Source of the DNA: Cobetia sp. L2A1
GTDB taxonomy: Bacteria > Pseudomonadota > Gammaproteobacteria > Pseudomonadales > Halomonadaceae
NCBI RefSeq assembly: GCF_009796845.1
Contig: NZ_CP047025.1
Location: 1,798,001 to 1,862,000 of the forward strand
Direction: 5' to 3'
DNA: 64,000 nucleotides
Shown here: piece after piece, positions 17,907-27,367 of the stretch
How the letters are laid out: each line of letters begins with the position of its first letter
How positions within the stretch are numbered: position 1 is the first letter of the stretch
Position numbers and translations under genes: made by a program
The notes under the pieces: generated by a model
Database searches by the model: none
Seen by the model: only the letters and a program-made list of their open reading frames with translations
Told to the model about the DNA's origin: nothing

Positions 17907-18185
17907 GACCGGAATCAGGGCACCGACAGGCATTACCTGAGCCATGACAATGATCAGCAGGGTGCCACCGCCAACCCCCACGGCAGCCGAGAGAGCAGAG
18001 GTCAGCGCTGCAAACAGGATCAAGGTCAGCGTGACAGGGGGAGACAGGGGAGACGCATACAGTGACCATGAATTCAGGTGGTCCAGCAGCAGAGACAGCT
18101 GTGATATCTCAGGCATGATGCGCGTCTTCTCGGCAGGAGTCTGGCGGTCTTCAGCAGTCGGCATCAAGGCAAGAGCTGCCACCAT
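17901..18185 (-). pseudogene. 5' part of the split TauE/SafE-family permease gene
   Basis: The first 95 codons of the permease whose remainder is at 2835-3428. The peptide includes a first helix (PPVTLTLILFAALTSALSAA) and the family signature GVGGGTLLIIVMAQVMPVGALIPVQG, at which point the element begins. In an intact relative the next residues would be MVQLGSNGGR, exactly what the other piece supplies. The start may be 18185 or an internal ATG at 18116; neither has a clear ribosome-binding site. Confidence 0.88.
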
Positions 18186-18267
18186 GCTGAGCTGAGATTG
18201 AATAGGCGGCTAAGGATACACTGGCAGTGAAGAACTTCCCAAGCGATGGTGCCGAGAATCTTTTCCT

Positions 18268-18318
18268 GACAACAGAACACCCCATCTCAGGGAGACTGAG
18301 ATGGGGTGTTCTGTTGTC
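18268..18318. terminator. 22-bp perfect hairpin downstream of the dioxygenase gene
   Basis: Arms 18268-18289 and 18297-18318 are exact complements with a 7-base loop (GGGAGAC). The hairpin sits between the dioxygenase gene and the permease start, both on the minus strand. No U-rich tract follows on either strand, so it may block or stabilise transcripts rather than act as a classic terminator. Confidence 0.7.
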
Positions 18319-18397
18319 ACTGGTTCACTGTGCTTGCGAGCATGGCATCACGCCAGTGCCCTTGCACAGGTGTCCTCATACAAGGCATGGCGCCTTG

Positions 18398-19645
18398 TCA
18401 CGCAAGTGATTCGCTGTCAGCGCGGACGTCATACTGCTCCGTGACCCGCTGGGTACGTTCATCACGCTTGAGCATGCGATAGCGTGAGCGCACCTCGTCA
18501 CGTTCCAGGTAGCAGCCTTGCAACCAGCGGCTGCCACTCTCGCCTTCAAAGGCATCACGTGCATGCAACAGGCGGCGATTGTCAAAGATGACCATGTCAC
18601 CTGGAGTATAAGTGAAGCGCATGGCAAAGCGCGGTTCACGCAGCATGCGCTGAAGCGTCATGAGTGCTTCATAGGCAGTTTCGGTCTGATCGAAGGGTGC
18701 CATCATCGGGCCACGCAGGAAATCGGCGATCCGCACTTCCAGCAGCTCTCCCGCTTGACCCAGTACGATCATCGGGGAATACCAGACATGGTCGGTATTG
18801 CGCGAGGTGTTTGCATAGCGCCAATGTATCGTGGTGAGCGTCGCGTAAGCTTCAGGATGCTCTTCCTTCATGGCGGTGGCGATGGCAAAGCCATCCATCA
18901 TGACCGCCATGCCGCCTTCCACGCTGTTCTCGATGCAGTACAGGCACTGCAGACCCGGCTGATATTCACGTGTCGGCAAGTCGACATGCGGCGGCAGCGC
19001 GATGGAGGTATAGGCGTTGGAATCCGGGTTCTGAATGGCGCGCACGTTGAAAAGATGCCCGAAGTTGGTCGAACGGATCGAACCGATACGCTCGGCGACC
19101 TTTTCGATGGCGCCTTCTTCTGCTGGCAGGTTACGCAGGCGTACCAATCCCTTGCCGAGCAGCTCATGCAGCGTCGGATTCAGGATGGCAGCCTCTTCCT
19201 TGCTACCGTGTTCAGCACCGGCCAGTGTTGCGGCATCGATGGTGGGTGGCTGCTGGAGTTGATCGCCATTCCAGAGAGATACCGGGGGAAGTTCCGATGG
19301 CAGCGACTGTTGATTGTCATAGTCATTGGCGCGCAGGAACCCCGGATGGAAGCGCAGACGACGATCTTCCGGCGTGAACAGCACCGACAGTGCCCCCTCG
19401 TCATCAATGCTGGCTTCGGCGATCTCCGGCCAGGCGGGAATCAGGGAAAGATCCAGAATCCGCTCACGAGTCGCCGGGTTGATCGTGGAGTCATCGGCAG
19501 CATTCTCACGCAGCCAGACGCTGTGAAAACGGCTGACACGGCCATCGCTCCAGGTCACGCTGAGTTGGCGCGCCTCATGGCTTACGTCTTCCAGGGTTTC
19601 GTCGATCGGCCAGCTATCGTAATCCGGTGTCATGGGCAGTGACAT
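18398..19645 (-). CDS. Gamma-butyrobetaine dioxygenase-like Fe(II)/2-oxoglutarate oxygenase
   Basis: A 415-residue TauD/TfdA-superfamily oxygenase of the gamma-butyrobetaine hydroxylase type, which forms carnitine from gamma-butyrobetaine. The N-terminal DUF971-like domain contains LSVTWSDGRVSRFHSVWLRENA. The catalytic domain carries the H-x-D pair in PPHVDLPTREYQPGLQCLYC and the distal His in NRRLLHARDAFEG, with the 2-oxoglutarate Arg a few residues on (SGSRWLQGCY). The ATG at 19645 was chosen because AAGGAG stands 6 bases upstream; the longer frame to 19759 has no such site. A GlxA-type regulator gene lies upstream on the same strand. The exact substrate is a family inference. Confidence 0.88.
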   Translation of the reverse strand: MSLPMTPDYDSWPIDETLEDVSHEARQLSVTWSDGRVSRFHSVWLRENAADDSTINPATRERILDLSLIPAWPEIAEASIDDEGALSVLFTPEDRRLRFHPGFLRANDYDNQQSLPSELPPVSLWNGDQLQQPPTIDAATLAGAEHGSKEEAAILNPTLHELLGKGLVRLRNLPAEEGAIEKVAERIGSIRSTNFGHLFNVRAIQNPDSNAYTSIALPPHVDLPTREYQPGLQCLYCIENSVEGGMAVMMDGFAIATAMKEEHPEAYATLTTIHWRYANTSRNTDHVWYSPMIVLGQAGELLEVRIADFLRGPMMAPFDQTETAYEALMTLQRMLREPRFAMRFTYTPGDMVIFDNRRLLHARDAFEGESGSRWLQGCYLERDEVRSRYRMLKRDERTQRVTEQYDVRADSESLA

Positions 19646-19719
19646 GCTGAGCTCCTTCCTGTCGTGTATGAATATCTCATGCACATGGTGGCAGCTCTCG
19701 CGGATAATTATTGTGCCTG

Positions 19720-19747
19720 ATTCGACGTGCACTATGCTCAATTCGAC
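19720..19747 (-). promoter_or_regulatory. Candidate AraC-family operator: ATTCGAC direct repeats 21 bp apart
   Basis: ATTCGAC occurs at 19720-19726 and 19741-19747, start to start 21 bases, i.e. two helical turns, in the region upstream of the dioxygenase start. This spacing suits an AraC-family dimer such as the GlxA/CdhR-type regulator encoded next door. Binding is inferred. Confidence 0.5.
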
Positions 19748-19800
19748 ATCTTGAGTCAATTGCCTGGTGCTTGATTACATCAGGCATGAACCCATCAGGC

Positions 19801-19830
19801 ATGGGCACATCGGACATGGGCACATCGGAC
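19801..19830. repeat. Two tandem copies of a 15-bp repeat
   Basis: ATGGGCACATCGGAC occurs twice head to tail (19801-19815, 19816-19830). It is preceded by two copies of the related CATCAGGCATG (from about 19779). The array lies between the regulator gene and the dioxygenase gene. Confidence 0.85.
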
Positions 19831-19886
19831 TTGAGAGATGAGGGAACCCTTTGACGCGATGATCAACGTTGCCTGCCAATCGACGT

Positions 19887-20882
19887 TCAATTCCTGCTAC
19901 GTGGCGACTGGCAACGTGCCTGTGATGGCGTGATGCCGAAGCGTTTGCGAAAGGCACGCGTGAAGCTTGAATGCGAGGTGAATCCGCAGGCCAGAGCAAT
20001 GTCCGTGATGGCGTGGCGTGTATCCTGGATCAGGCTTCGCGCATGGAGCAGGCGGCGTTCACCGTGGTAAGCCTGTGGAGTACAGCCCAATCCCTGATGA
20101 AAGCGTCGCTCAAGCTGGCGCCAGGAAAGGCCCAGCTCCTTTGCCAGCTCGCCGATGCGCAGCGGTGTCTCAAGGCCGTTTTCCATGCGTGTGATGGCCC
20201 GCCTCAGCAGGGGGTCTGCAAGATCGGCGGATTGCTGGCTGAAGCCACGCTGGCGACTGGCGGGCAGACGGCCCTGATCGAGAATCAACTGTTCCCGCAC
20301 GGCGCGATACATGGCCTGGCCGTGTTGACGCCGAATCAGCTCCAGACTCATGTCGAGCGGCGCGCTGCCCCCGGCGCAATAGAAGCCATCCTCATTGATC
20401 TCGTAGAGGGATTCCACGGCATCCACATCATCGAAGCGACCACTGAATTCGGGCAGGCTTTCCCAGTGCAGGGTGACGGTCTTGCCGCTGAGCAGGCCTG
20501 CGCGAGCTAATATGAAGCAGCCCGTATCAATGCCGCCTATCTGGCAGTCAGTGCGTGACAGGACGTTCAGCCATTCCAGTGTGGCGTCTTCAAGCCGTGC
20601 TTCGGGGGCAAAGCTTGAGCAGACAACAAGGCTGTCCATGCCATGCAGGTCTTTCAATGACGTGTCGACAGGCAATGTCATGCCATTGGAGGCTTTCACG
20701 GCAGCGCCTTCCTGACTGGCCAGCGTCCATTGATATAGACGCTTTCCGCTCAACCGGTTCGCGATTCTCAGCGGCTCTATCATCGAGAACAAGGCAACCA
20801 TGGCAAAGCCGGGAATCAACAGGATTCCCGTATGCAGTGAGACATTGGCTTGAGCAGGGCCGGGGGGAGGGGGTCGGTACAT
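19887..20882 (-). CDS. GlxA-family (CdhR/GbdR-like) AraC-type transcriptional regulator
   Basis: A 331-residue regulator. Residues about 15-185 form the DJ-1/PfpI-like domain typical of GlxA regulators (LIPGFAMVALFSMIEPLRIAN, GGIDTGCFILARAGLLSGKTVTLHWE). Residues about 215-320 are the AraC DNA-binding domain with two helix-turn-helices (RIGELAKELGLSWRQLERRF and AITDIALACGFTSHSSFTRAFRKRFG). CdhR and GbdR of this group activate carnitine and glycine betaine catabolism genes, matching the gamma-butyrobetaine dioxygenase gene downstream. The ATG at 20882 is preferred over the TTG at 20903; neither has a strong ribosome-binding site. Its ligand is inferred. Confidence 0.88.
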   Translation of the reverse strand: MYRPPPPGPAQANVSLHTGILLIPGFAMVALFSMIEPLRIANRLSGKRLYQWTLASQEGAAVKASNGMTLPVDTSLKDLHGMDSLVVCSSFAPEARLEDATLEWLNVLSRTDCQIGGIDTGCFILARAGLLSGKTVTLHWESLPEFSGRFDDVDAVESLYEINEDGFYCAGGSAPLDMSLELIRRQHGQAMYRAVREQLILDQGRLPASRQRGFSQQSADLADPLLRRAITRMENGLETPLRIGELAKELGLSWRQLERRFHQGLGCTPQAYHGERRLLHARSLIQDTRHAITDIALACGFTSHSSFTRAFRKRFGITPSQARCQSPRSRN

Positions 20883-20911
20883 CACGCATCGCTTATCAGC
20901 CAAAAGACAGA

Positions 20912-20944
20912 TCGCACCTTAGCCGGTTAATCGGCAAGGTGCGA
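20912..20944 (-). terminator. Terminator of the GGDEF gene
   Basis: Arms TCGCACCTT/AAGGTGCGA plus GCCG/CGGC form a hairpin with a single bulged base. On the minus strand it is followed by TCTGTCTTTT. It lies just past the stop of the diguanylate cyclase gene. Confidence 0.75.
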
Positions 20945-20966
20945 GTCTGCTTGTGACCGCAAGGAG

Positions 20967-22352
20967 TCACAGCATCTTGAGGCAGTTGCGCCCAGCTTCC
21001 TTGGCGGCATACATGGCTTCGTCTGATCGGGCAATCAATGCATCACGCGACGATACATCTTCTGGAGTTGCCACCGTCAGGCCGATGCTCAGCGAGATGG
21101 GGAGTATGCGGCCGTTGTGTACGATCTGACTGTCTTTCACGGCTTGGCGCGATAGATTGATGCGGGTCGCGGCATCACTTGTCAGAGCGTCAGGCAGGAT
21201 GGCCAGGAATTCCTCGCCGCCCCAGCGAGCCAAGGTGTCAGTAGGCAACAGGAAGTCGTGACTCAAGGTTGCCAGATGCTGGAGAGCCAGATCACCTGCA
21301 TCGTGGCCATGTTGGTCATTGATCTGTTTGAAATGATCAAAATCCAGCAATGCCACACAGACGGTTCCTGTGCTCTGAGCGAGAGTGGCCAGACATTCAT
21401 CCAGTACTTTCTGAGCATGACGCCGGTTGGCGAGTCCCGTCAGAGGGTCGGTGATCGCGACCTTCTCGAGTGCCTTGTGTGCCTCTTCCAACGCCTTTAT
21501 GTCATTGAATCTCGCCACTTCATGGCCTGCCCACAGGGCGATCAACCGCACCAATTCGACATCCTGCTGCGTGAATGGCGCCACGGTATCGGCACTTGAG
21601 AAGTTGAAGGTGCCATAGCGCTCACCATCGACGATAACCGGGGCTCCGATATAGGCCTCGAGGTTGAAACTGGCATAGCAGGGATGATGGCGGATGTCGC
21701 TCTTGCCCACATTGTGGAACGCTTGAACGCTGTCAGCCTTGTAGACGTGATCACAATAGGTCTCACTGAGCGAAAAGCTCAAGCCGGGTGTCAACAAGTC
21801 TTCGGGATGGCAGGCGCGTTGAACAACATATTGATCCCCATCAATTCGGCTGAAAATGCCGATCGGCAATCCGAAGTGCGCACATCCCAGATGCAACAGC
21901 GCATCGATGCGGTCATCAAAATCCAGATCTCGAGAGGATGTGATGGCATGCAGGCTGTGAAGTGTCTGCTCTGTAGTGACGCGCCGAGAAACATCACGAA
22001 TGAGCCCGAACATGAATACGCTGTCACTGTCGGGGTCCTTGATGGGGCCGCCGACGGTCTCACCATAAAAGCTCGCACCGTTCTTGCACAGATAACGAAT
22101 CACCGTGCCTTCGCTATTCAGTGCCCCCTTTTCATTGAAGCGAAGCGAACCCTGGCGCTTGAATTCATCAGCATTCAGGTAGAGGCGTTGGGTGGGCTGC
22201 CCGATGACCTCTTCCAGGGAATAGCCAAAGGTATCCTCTGCGCTGGCATTCATGTAGGTGATATTGCGCTGCGCATCAGCCATCAGAATGATGTTGTCGA
22301 TCTGGCCCAGCATCTGGCCAAGCAGTTTCTGTATCATGTCAAAGCTGGGCAT
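20967..22352 (-). CDS. PAS-GAF-GGDEF diguanylate cyclase
   Basis: A 461-residue signalling protein that should make cyclic di-GMP. A PAS domain (about residues 5-125; NITYMNASAEDTFGYSLEEVIGQP) and a GAF domain (about 145-285) precede the GGDEF domain (about 300-460). The active-site signature is WGGEEFLAILP, with DPLTGLANRRHA and DFDHFKQIND, all needed for activity. No RxxD inhibitory site is seen just before the signature, so product inhibition may be lacking. The ATG at 22352 is used because AAGGAG stands 7 bases upstream. No membrane segment is visible, so it is probably cytosolic. The gene is divergent from polB. Confidence 0.93.
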   Translation of the reverse strand: MPSFDMIQKLLGQMLGQIDNIILMADAQRNITYMNASAEDTFGYSLEEVIGQPTQRLYLNADEFKRQGSLRFNEKGALNSEGTVIRYLCKNGASFYGETVGGPIKDPDSDSVFMFGLIRDVSRRVTTEQTLHSLHAITSSRDLDFDDRIDALLHLGCAHFGLPIGIFSRIDGDQYVVQRACHPEDLLTPGLSFSLSETYCDHVYKADSVQAFHNVGKSDIRHHPCYASFNLEAYIGAPVIVDGERYGTFNFSSADTVAPFTQQDVELVRLIALWAGHEVARFNDIKALEEAHKALEKVAITDPLTGLANRRHAQKVLDECLATLAQSTGTVCVALLDFDHFKQINDQHGHDAGDLALQHLATLSHDFLLPTDTLARWGGEEFLAILPDALTSDAATRINLSRQAVKDSQIVHNGRILPISLSIGLTVATPEDVSSRDALIARSDEAMYAAKEAGRNCLKML

Positions 22353-22594
22353 GGTGTCACTCCTTGTGTCATGCCATATGGCGTTTATCATCACTTCCCA
22401 TGTGCCAAGAGGGAGAAGTCCTGCCCCTCGCGCTTCATCTTATCGTATGAGATTGAGACAAGTGTTGGTAACTACGTCCTTCAGCGTACGCCTATTCAAC
22501 GAATTATCGAGGTGTCACTGTGCCTGACGTCTGCAAGACGGGTAGCGAGATTGCTCCGCCGAGCCGTGATGCCACGCCTTGTGATGTGAGGCCA

Positions 22595-25042
22595 ATGACG
22601 CATCATGGCTTCCTGCTGACGCGCCATTGGCAGGATACCACCAGCGGAGTGGTGGTCAGCTTCTGGATACGCACTCACGAGGCGGCGATTCATGTGCAGT
22701 GTGACCCTCAAGAGGTAGTGGCCTTTCTCCCGGCAGCACAGGAGGAAAAGGCGCGCGGTGTCATCGCTGAGGCATTGCTGACGGAGCGGGAGGTGGCGCT
22801 ACGCTCACTGACACTGGAAGATTTTCAGCATCGTCCCGTTGTCGGGCTCTATTGCCGGCAGTATCGCGTACTGGGAAAACTGGTACGTCAGCTGAAAGCC
22901 CGGGGTGTCGATGTCTACGAAGCCGACGTTCGTCCCCCGGATCGCTTCCTGATGGAGCGCTTCATCACGGCTGGCGTGAGTGTGCAGGGCAGCCATCTCG
23001 ACAAGGGTGTCATCCTCGGTGCTCGACTCAAACCCTTGAACGATTTCCGGCCACCTTTGCGCTGGGCGTCACTGGATATCGAGACTGACGCCCATGGCAA
23101 CCTCTATTCCATCGCTCTGGAGGGCTGCGGACAGCGCCAGGTTTATATGCTGGGGCCCGACACTGGTGAGCCCGCAGACGATATCGATTTTTCTCTCGAG
23201 TACCTTGCAACACGCCGCGAGCTGCTGGAGTGCTTGAACCGCTGGATCGCACAGCATGATCCCGATGTCATCATTGGCTGGAATCTGATCCAGTTCGACC
23301 TACGCATGCTGGTGCGACTCTCCCAGCAGGAGCACTTGCCGCTGACACTGGGGCGTGACGGCAGTGTGATGCAGTGGCGTGCCCATTCACAGCAGCCAGA
23401 CCATCATTTTGCCGAGATCGCCGGCCGTTGGGTGGTGGATGGCATCGAAGCGCTCAAGTCTGCCACCTGGCACTTTGCATCCTTCAGTCTTGAGAATGTC
23501 TCGCGTGAACTGCTCGGGGAAGGCAAGGCGATTGATGATCCCTACGGCCGGCTTGATGAAATTCTGCGCATGTTCGCCGAGGACAAGACGTCACTGGCAC
23601 GTTACAACCTCAAGGATTGTGAGTTGGTAACGCGTATTTTCAAACAGGCCGGACTGATGGAGTTTCTGCTCGCCCGCGCCCGCGTTACCGGCTTGCCTGC
23701 CGATCGCAGTGGTGGCTCGGTTGCGGCTTTCACCCACCTCTACCTCCCTCGCTTGCATCGACAGGGTAAGGTAGCCCCCAACCTTGGCGATATCGTCGGT
23801 GAGGACAGCCCCGGCGGTTTCGTGATGGACTCACGGCCTGGCCTTTATGACTCGGTATTGGTGCTCGACTTCAAGAGTCTGTATCCCTCCATCATCCGCA
23901 CCTTTCTGATTGACCCCCTCGGGTTGATCGAAGGACTGCGCGCACCTGATGATGCGGTGCCGGGTTTTCTCGAGGGTCGCTTTTCCCGCGACACACATTG
24001 TTTGCCGGGTATTGTCTCGGAGGTCTGGAAGGCTCGCGATGCCGCGCGCACGTCAGGTGATGCCCCGCTGACACAAGCACTCAAGATCATCATGAACGCC
24101 TTCTACGGTGTATTGGGCTCGCGTGGCTGTCGCTTCTTCGATCCCCGTCTGGCGTCTTCCATCACTCGGCGGGGCCATCAGATCATTCAACAGACGGTCG
24201 AGCTGATCGAAGCACGTGGCTATACCGTCATCTACGGAGATACCGATTCCACCTTCGTGTGGCTGGGCAAGGCTCATGATGAGGATAGTGCCTGTGCCAT
24301 CGGACGAGAGTTGGCGGGACATGTCACCGAGTGGTGGCGAGCGCATCTGGCCGAGACACTGGCGCTCGACAGTGTACTGGAGCTGCAGTTCGAGACTCAT
24401 TACCAGCGCTTTCTCATGCCGACCATTCGAGGTGCGGAAGAGGGCAGCAAGAAACGCTATGCCGGGTTGAGGCAAATCAGTGACACAAAAACGGAGCTGG
24501 TGTTCAAGGGACTGGAGTCGGTGCGCTCCGACTGGACTCCGTTGGCCAAGCGCTTTCAGCATGAGCTGTATCGACGCATCTTCGCCAACGAGCCCTACAT
24601 TGAATACCTCAAGGATTACGTCAGTGCCTATCTGCCACGCCGCTCCTACGGGGCTGACAAGAATGCCGTCGAAGAGGCGGAACACTCACAGGCCCGGGTA
24701 TCGAGACCGACACAGATGCTTGAGATCGAGCCGCTGGTCTATCGCAAGCGACTCAGACGTCGTCTGGACGATTACCAGCGCAATGTCCCCCCGCACGTGC
24801 GTGCCGCGCGGCTGGCGGATGAAGAGAATCAGCGACGGGGTTTGCCCCTGCGCTATCAGAAGGGTGGGTGGATCCGTTACGTGATGACGACGGCAGGCCC
24901 GGAGCCAGTCGAGTATCTCCGCTCGCCCATCGACGTGGAGCACTACCTCAGTCGTCAGCTCAAACCTGTGGCCGACGGCATCCTGGCGTTCGTGAATGAG
25001 GACTTTGATCGCCTGTTGGATCGTCAATTGACCCTGTGGTGA
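22595..25042 (+). CDS. polB: DNA polymerase II (PolB, family B)
   Basis: A family B repair and translesion polymerase, 815 residues from the ATG at 22595 (E. coli Pol II has 783). That start was chosen because GFLLTRHWQD aligns with the E. coli N-terminus; the GTG at 22520 would add 25 unrelated residues. Exonuclease motifs are SLDIETD, IGWNLIQFDLRML and YNLKDCELV. Polymerase motifs are DFKSLYPSI, KIIMNAFYGVLGS and YGDTDSTFVW. A segment of about 30 residues, rich in Arg and Glu (between EYLKDYVSAYL and LVYRKRLRR), is extra relative to E. coli. No LexA box was recognised upstream, although E. coli polB is SOS-induced. The divergent neighbour is the GGDEF gene. Confidence 0.97.
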   Translation: MTHHGFLLTRHWQDTTSGVVVSFWIRTHEAAIHVQCDPQEVVAFLPAAQEEKARGVIAEALLTEREVALRSLTLEDFQHRPVVGLYCRQYRVLGKLVRQLKARGVDVYEADVRPPDRFLMERFITAGVSVQGSHLDKGVILGARLKPLNDFRPPLRWASLDIETDAHGNLYSIALEGCGQRQVYMLGPDTGEPADDIDFSLEYLATRRELLECLNRWIAQHDPDVIIGWNLIQFDLRMLVRLSQQEHLPLTLGRDGSVMQWRAHSQQPDHHFAEIAGRWVVDGIEALKSATWHFASFSLENVSRELLGEGKAIDDPYGRLDEILRMFAEDKTSLARYNLKDCELVTRIFKQAGLMEFLLARARVTGLPADRSGGSVAAFTHLYLPRLHRQGKVAPNLGDIVGEDSPGGFVMDSRPGLYDSVLVLDFKSLYPSIIRTFLIDPLGLIEGLRAPDDAVPGFLEGRFSRDTHCLPGIVSEVWKARDAARTSGDAPLTQALKIIMNAFYGVLGSRGCRFFDPRLASSITRRGHQIIQQTVELIEARGYTVIYGDTDSTFVWLGKAHDEDSACAIGRELAGHVTEWWRAHLAETLALDSVLELQFETHYQRFLMPTIRGAEEGSKKRYAGLRQISDTKTELVFKGLESVRSDWTPLAKRFQHELYRRIFANEPYIEYLKDYVSAYLPRRSYGADKNAVEEAEHSQARVSRPTQMLEIEPLVYRKRLRRRLDDYQRNVPPHVRAARLADEENQRRGLPLRYQKGGWIRYVMTTAGPEPVEYLRSPIDVEHYLSRQLKPVADGILAFVNEDFDRLLDRQLTLW

Positions 25043-25112
25043 TGCGCTTCAATCCATGGCCATCTCCGACGATGTCTGACGGTATTTTGATGGCATGTTG
25101 TTTTTTGAATCT

Positions 25113-25132
25113 AAATGCTAATCTTTATCAAT
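25113..25132 (+). promoter_or_regulatory. Candidate Fur box upstream of the ABC exporter
   Basis: AAATGCTAATCTTTATCAAT matches about 15 of 20 positions of the gammaproteobacterial Fur pattern (AAATGATAATGATTCTCATT). It lies 50-70 bases before the ABC gene in an AT-rich promoter-like stretch. Iron control is inferred. Confidence 0.6.
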
Positions 25133-25181
25133 ATTTCTTGCATTAAATTATGCCAGCCGTAAGATCCCCCTTCACTAACTG

Positions 25182-26978
25182 ATGGCGGCCTCTGGCTGCG
25201 CTCTTCAACGCGCAGTGGATGTCGCCAGAGGCTTGCATCGTGAGGGGAGTGGCAGGGATTTGACGTTATTGCGGGTAGTCATTGCTCAGTATCGCTGGGC
25301 ATTCATGGGTGTGATCGTACTGAGCCTGGCGAGCGCCGGACTCGGCATTGGCGTCATCGCCTATATCAATCAGCGGCTGATCGCCCACTCGGGCATGCAG
25401 TCCAGCGACTTTGTCGGCGTCTTGCCGGAATTCCTCGTGCTGATCCTTCTGTTGCTGGCCGTGACGCTTGGCGCGCAACTGGCACTGACGACGCTGGGCC
25501 ATCACTTCGTGCATGGCCTGCGCGGTCGGGTGATCAAACAGATTCTCGATACTGACATCGAGCGACTGGAGCAGCTGGGCAGCGCCAATCTCCTGGCCAG
25601 CCTGTCCAGTGATATCCGCAATATCACGCTGGCCTTCGTGCGCCTGCCGGAACTGGTACAGGGCATCGTGCTGACGATCGGCGCGGTGGTCTACCTCGGC
25701 TGGCTATCGCCCTGGATGATGCTGGTGACCGCCGCCTGGGTGACGCTGACCATCCTGGGCGGGAGCTGGCTGGTCACTCGGGTCTATCGTCATCTGGCCC
25801 AGGTCCGCGAAGCGGAAAGCCGGCTGTATGCCAACTACGAGGCCGTCATCGATGGCCGCAAGGAGCTGGCGCTCAATCGTGCGCGTGCACGTGAGTATTT
25901 TGACGGAGACTACAGCGTCAATGCCCGGGACTATCAGCGCCACGTCGTGCGGGCCGATACTTACCATCTGAGTGCAGTCAACTTTTCGAACATCATGATG
26001 CTTGGCGCCATCGGTATCGTCTTCTATCTGGCCAATGGACTTGGCTGGGCCTCCAGCAATGTGGCGGCGACCTATTCGTTGACCTTGCTGTTCTTGCGTA
26101 CGCCATTGATACAGGCGGTGGGGGCACTACCGACCCTGCTTGGCGCGGATGTGGCATTCGGCAAGTTGCGCATGCTGGCGTTGGCTCCGGTACGCGAGGA
26201 GTTTGCGGCCGGGTTGCCAACGGCGAACTGTCATACCGCCTCCCGGGTGTCTGCACCCTGGCAGACTCTGAGTCTCAAGGATGTCAGCTTCACCTACGCA
26301 GACCAACAAGGGGAGCAGGCCACTCAGGCGGCCGCATTCTCGGTCGGGCCGCTGAATTTGACGCTGTTACGCGGCGAGCTGGTCTTCCTGATTGGTGGTA
26401 ATGGCAGTGGAAAGTCGACACTGGCCAAGTTGTTGACGGGGCTCTATCGCCCGACATCCGGCGCGTTGCTGCGTGACGGGGATCCCGTGGACGAAGACGA
26501 GCGCGAGGCCTGGCGACAGCAATTCTCGGCGGTCTTCACGGACTTTCATCAGTTTGATCGACTGCTGGGCCCGTCGGCTGACTCTGCAGATCCTGCGCTT
26601 GTCGAGCAGTGGCTGGGGTATCTGCACATGCGCGAGAAGCTGGTACTTGAGGGTGACCGTGTCATCAATACGGCGCTGTCCCAAGGGCAGCGCAAGCGCC
26701 TCGCCCTGTTGATGGCGGTTGCAGAATCCCGAGACATTCTGCTGTTGGACGAATGGGCCGCGGATCAAGACCCGCAGTTCCGCCGTGTCTTCTATCGAGA
26801 TCTGTTGCCACGCTTACGTGAGATGGGAAAGACCGTCTTTGCCATCAGCCATGATGATCACTACTTCCAGCAGGCGGACCGTCTGTTTGAAATGCGTTCA
26901 GGAAAGCTTCAGGAGCTGTCAGGCGCTCAACGTGAGCACATCAGTCGCGATGCCGTGGCTCGGCTGGATGAAGTCTGA
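25182..26978 (+). CDS. PvdE/SyrD-type ABC exporter, fused permease and ATPase
   Basis: A 598-residue half-transporter of the cyclic peptide/siderophore exporter group. Residues about 30-310 carry six membrane helices. The ATPase domain is about 360-590: Walker [10 protein letters not shown], signature ALSQGQRKR, Walker [15 protein letters not shown] and H-loop AISHDDHYF. The Trp-Ala-Ala-Asp after Walker B is typical of PvdE and SyrD. PvdE moves a pyoverdine precursor to the periplasm. No siderophore synthesis genes are visible, so it may export another peptide or help process a siderophore in the periplasm. The family usually starts near the TTG at 25260 ([13 protein letters not shown]), so the first 26 residues may be spurious. 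The siderophore receptor gene follows about 400 bases later. Confidence 0.88.
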   Translation: MAASGCALQRAVDVARGLHREGSGRDLTLLRVVIAQYRWAFMGVIVLSLASAGLGIGVIAYINQRLIAHSGMQSSDFVGVLPEFLVLILLLLAVTLGAQLALTTLGHHFVHGLRGRVIKQILDTDIERLEQLGSANLLASLSSDIRNITLAFVRLPELVQGIVLTIGAVVYLGWLSPWMMLVTAAWVTLTILGGSWLVTRVYRHLAQVREAESRLYANYEAVIDGRKELALNRARAREYFDGDYSVNARDYQRHVVRADTYHLSAVNFSNIMMLGAIGIVFYLANGLGWASSNVAATYSLTLLFLRTPLIQAVGALPTLLGADVAFGKLRMLALAPVREEFAAGLPTANCHTASRVSAPWQTLSLKDVSFTYADQQGEQATQAAAFSVGPLNLTLLRGELVFLIGGNGSGKSTLAKLLTGLYRPTSGALLRDGDPVDEDEREAWRQQFSAVFTDFHQFDRLLGPSADSADPALVEQWLGYLHMREKLVLEGDRVINTALSQGQRKRLALLMAVAESRDILLLDEWAADQDPQFRRVFYRDLLPRLREMGKTVFAISHDDHYFQQADRLFEMRSGKLQELSGAQREHISRDAVARLDEV

Positions 26979-27277
26979 GTCCATGACTGTATCAATGCGT
27001 CTGTGACATGAACGCCCCTACAGTATTAGCGTCTCTGCAATAACGAGAGCGATGCAAGTGCACGATGCAGCATTGAACACCGTCCGGAGCTCAAGATCGC
27101 AGGGAAGCCTCTGGGCGTCGTGAGAGCACGATGGATCTCACGATGATCACTCATGGATGATAATCGTACCGCTCGCCGCTGATGCACCAGGCACCTTATG
27201 GGGGCCGCAGAGAATGGTGCCGAACAGAATGACGGCCAGTAGCACGGCAGTCGTGCGCGCTCAATCAGGTAAATACG

Positions 27278-27295
27278 AATCATCGTGATTGTCAT
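27278..27295 (+). promoter_or_regulatory. Candidate Fur box upstream of the TonB-dependent receptor
   Basis: AATCATCGTGATTGTCAT matches about 14 of 18 positions of the pattern AATGATAATGATTCTCAT. It lies about 90 bases before the receptor ATG, a sensible operator position. Binding is inferred. Confidence 0.55.
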
Positions 27296-27352
27296 CCCCG
27301 TCTGGCTTGAGCGTGCCTTTTAGAGACGCGCCTACGGGGGAAGTGATGACGC

Positions 27353-27367
27353 GATGAGATTCTCATC
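27353..27367. promoter_or_regulatory. Palindrome GATGAGA-T-TCTCATC before the receptor start
   Basis: A perfect 7-1-7 inverted repeat ending 19 bases before the ATG at 27386. The symmetry resembles a repressor operator, but the sequence is only a weak Fur match. It could also form a small hairpin in the leader. Confidence 0.4.

Noticed and set aside
17765..17947. Plus-strand frame of 60 codons crossing the right end of the element
   Set aside because: It spans the junction with no ribosome-binding site and has no family pattern; the region on the minus strand is the split permease.
27026..27295. A minus-strand frame of 89 codons ahead of the receptor
   Set aside because: It overlaps the putative Fur sites and has a composition typical of a random frame, with no recognisable domain.
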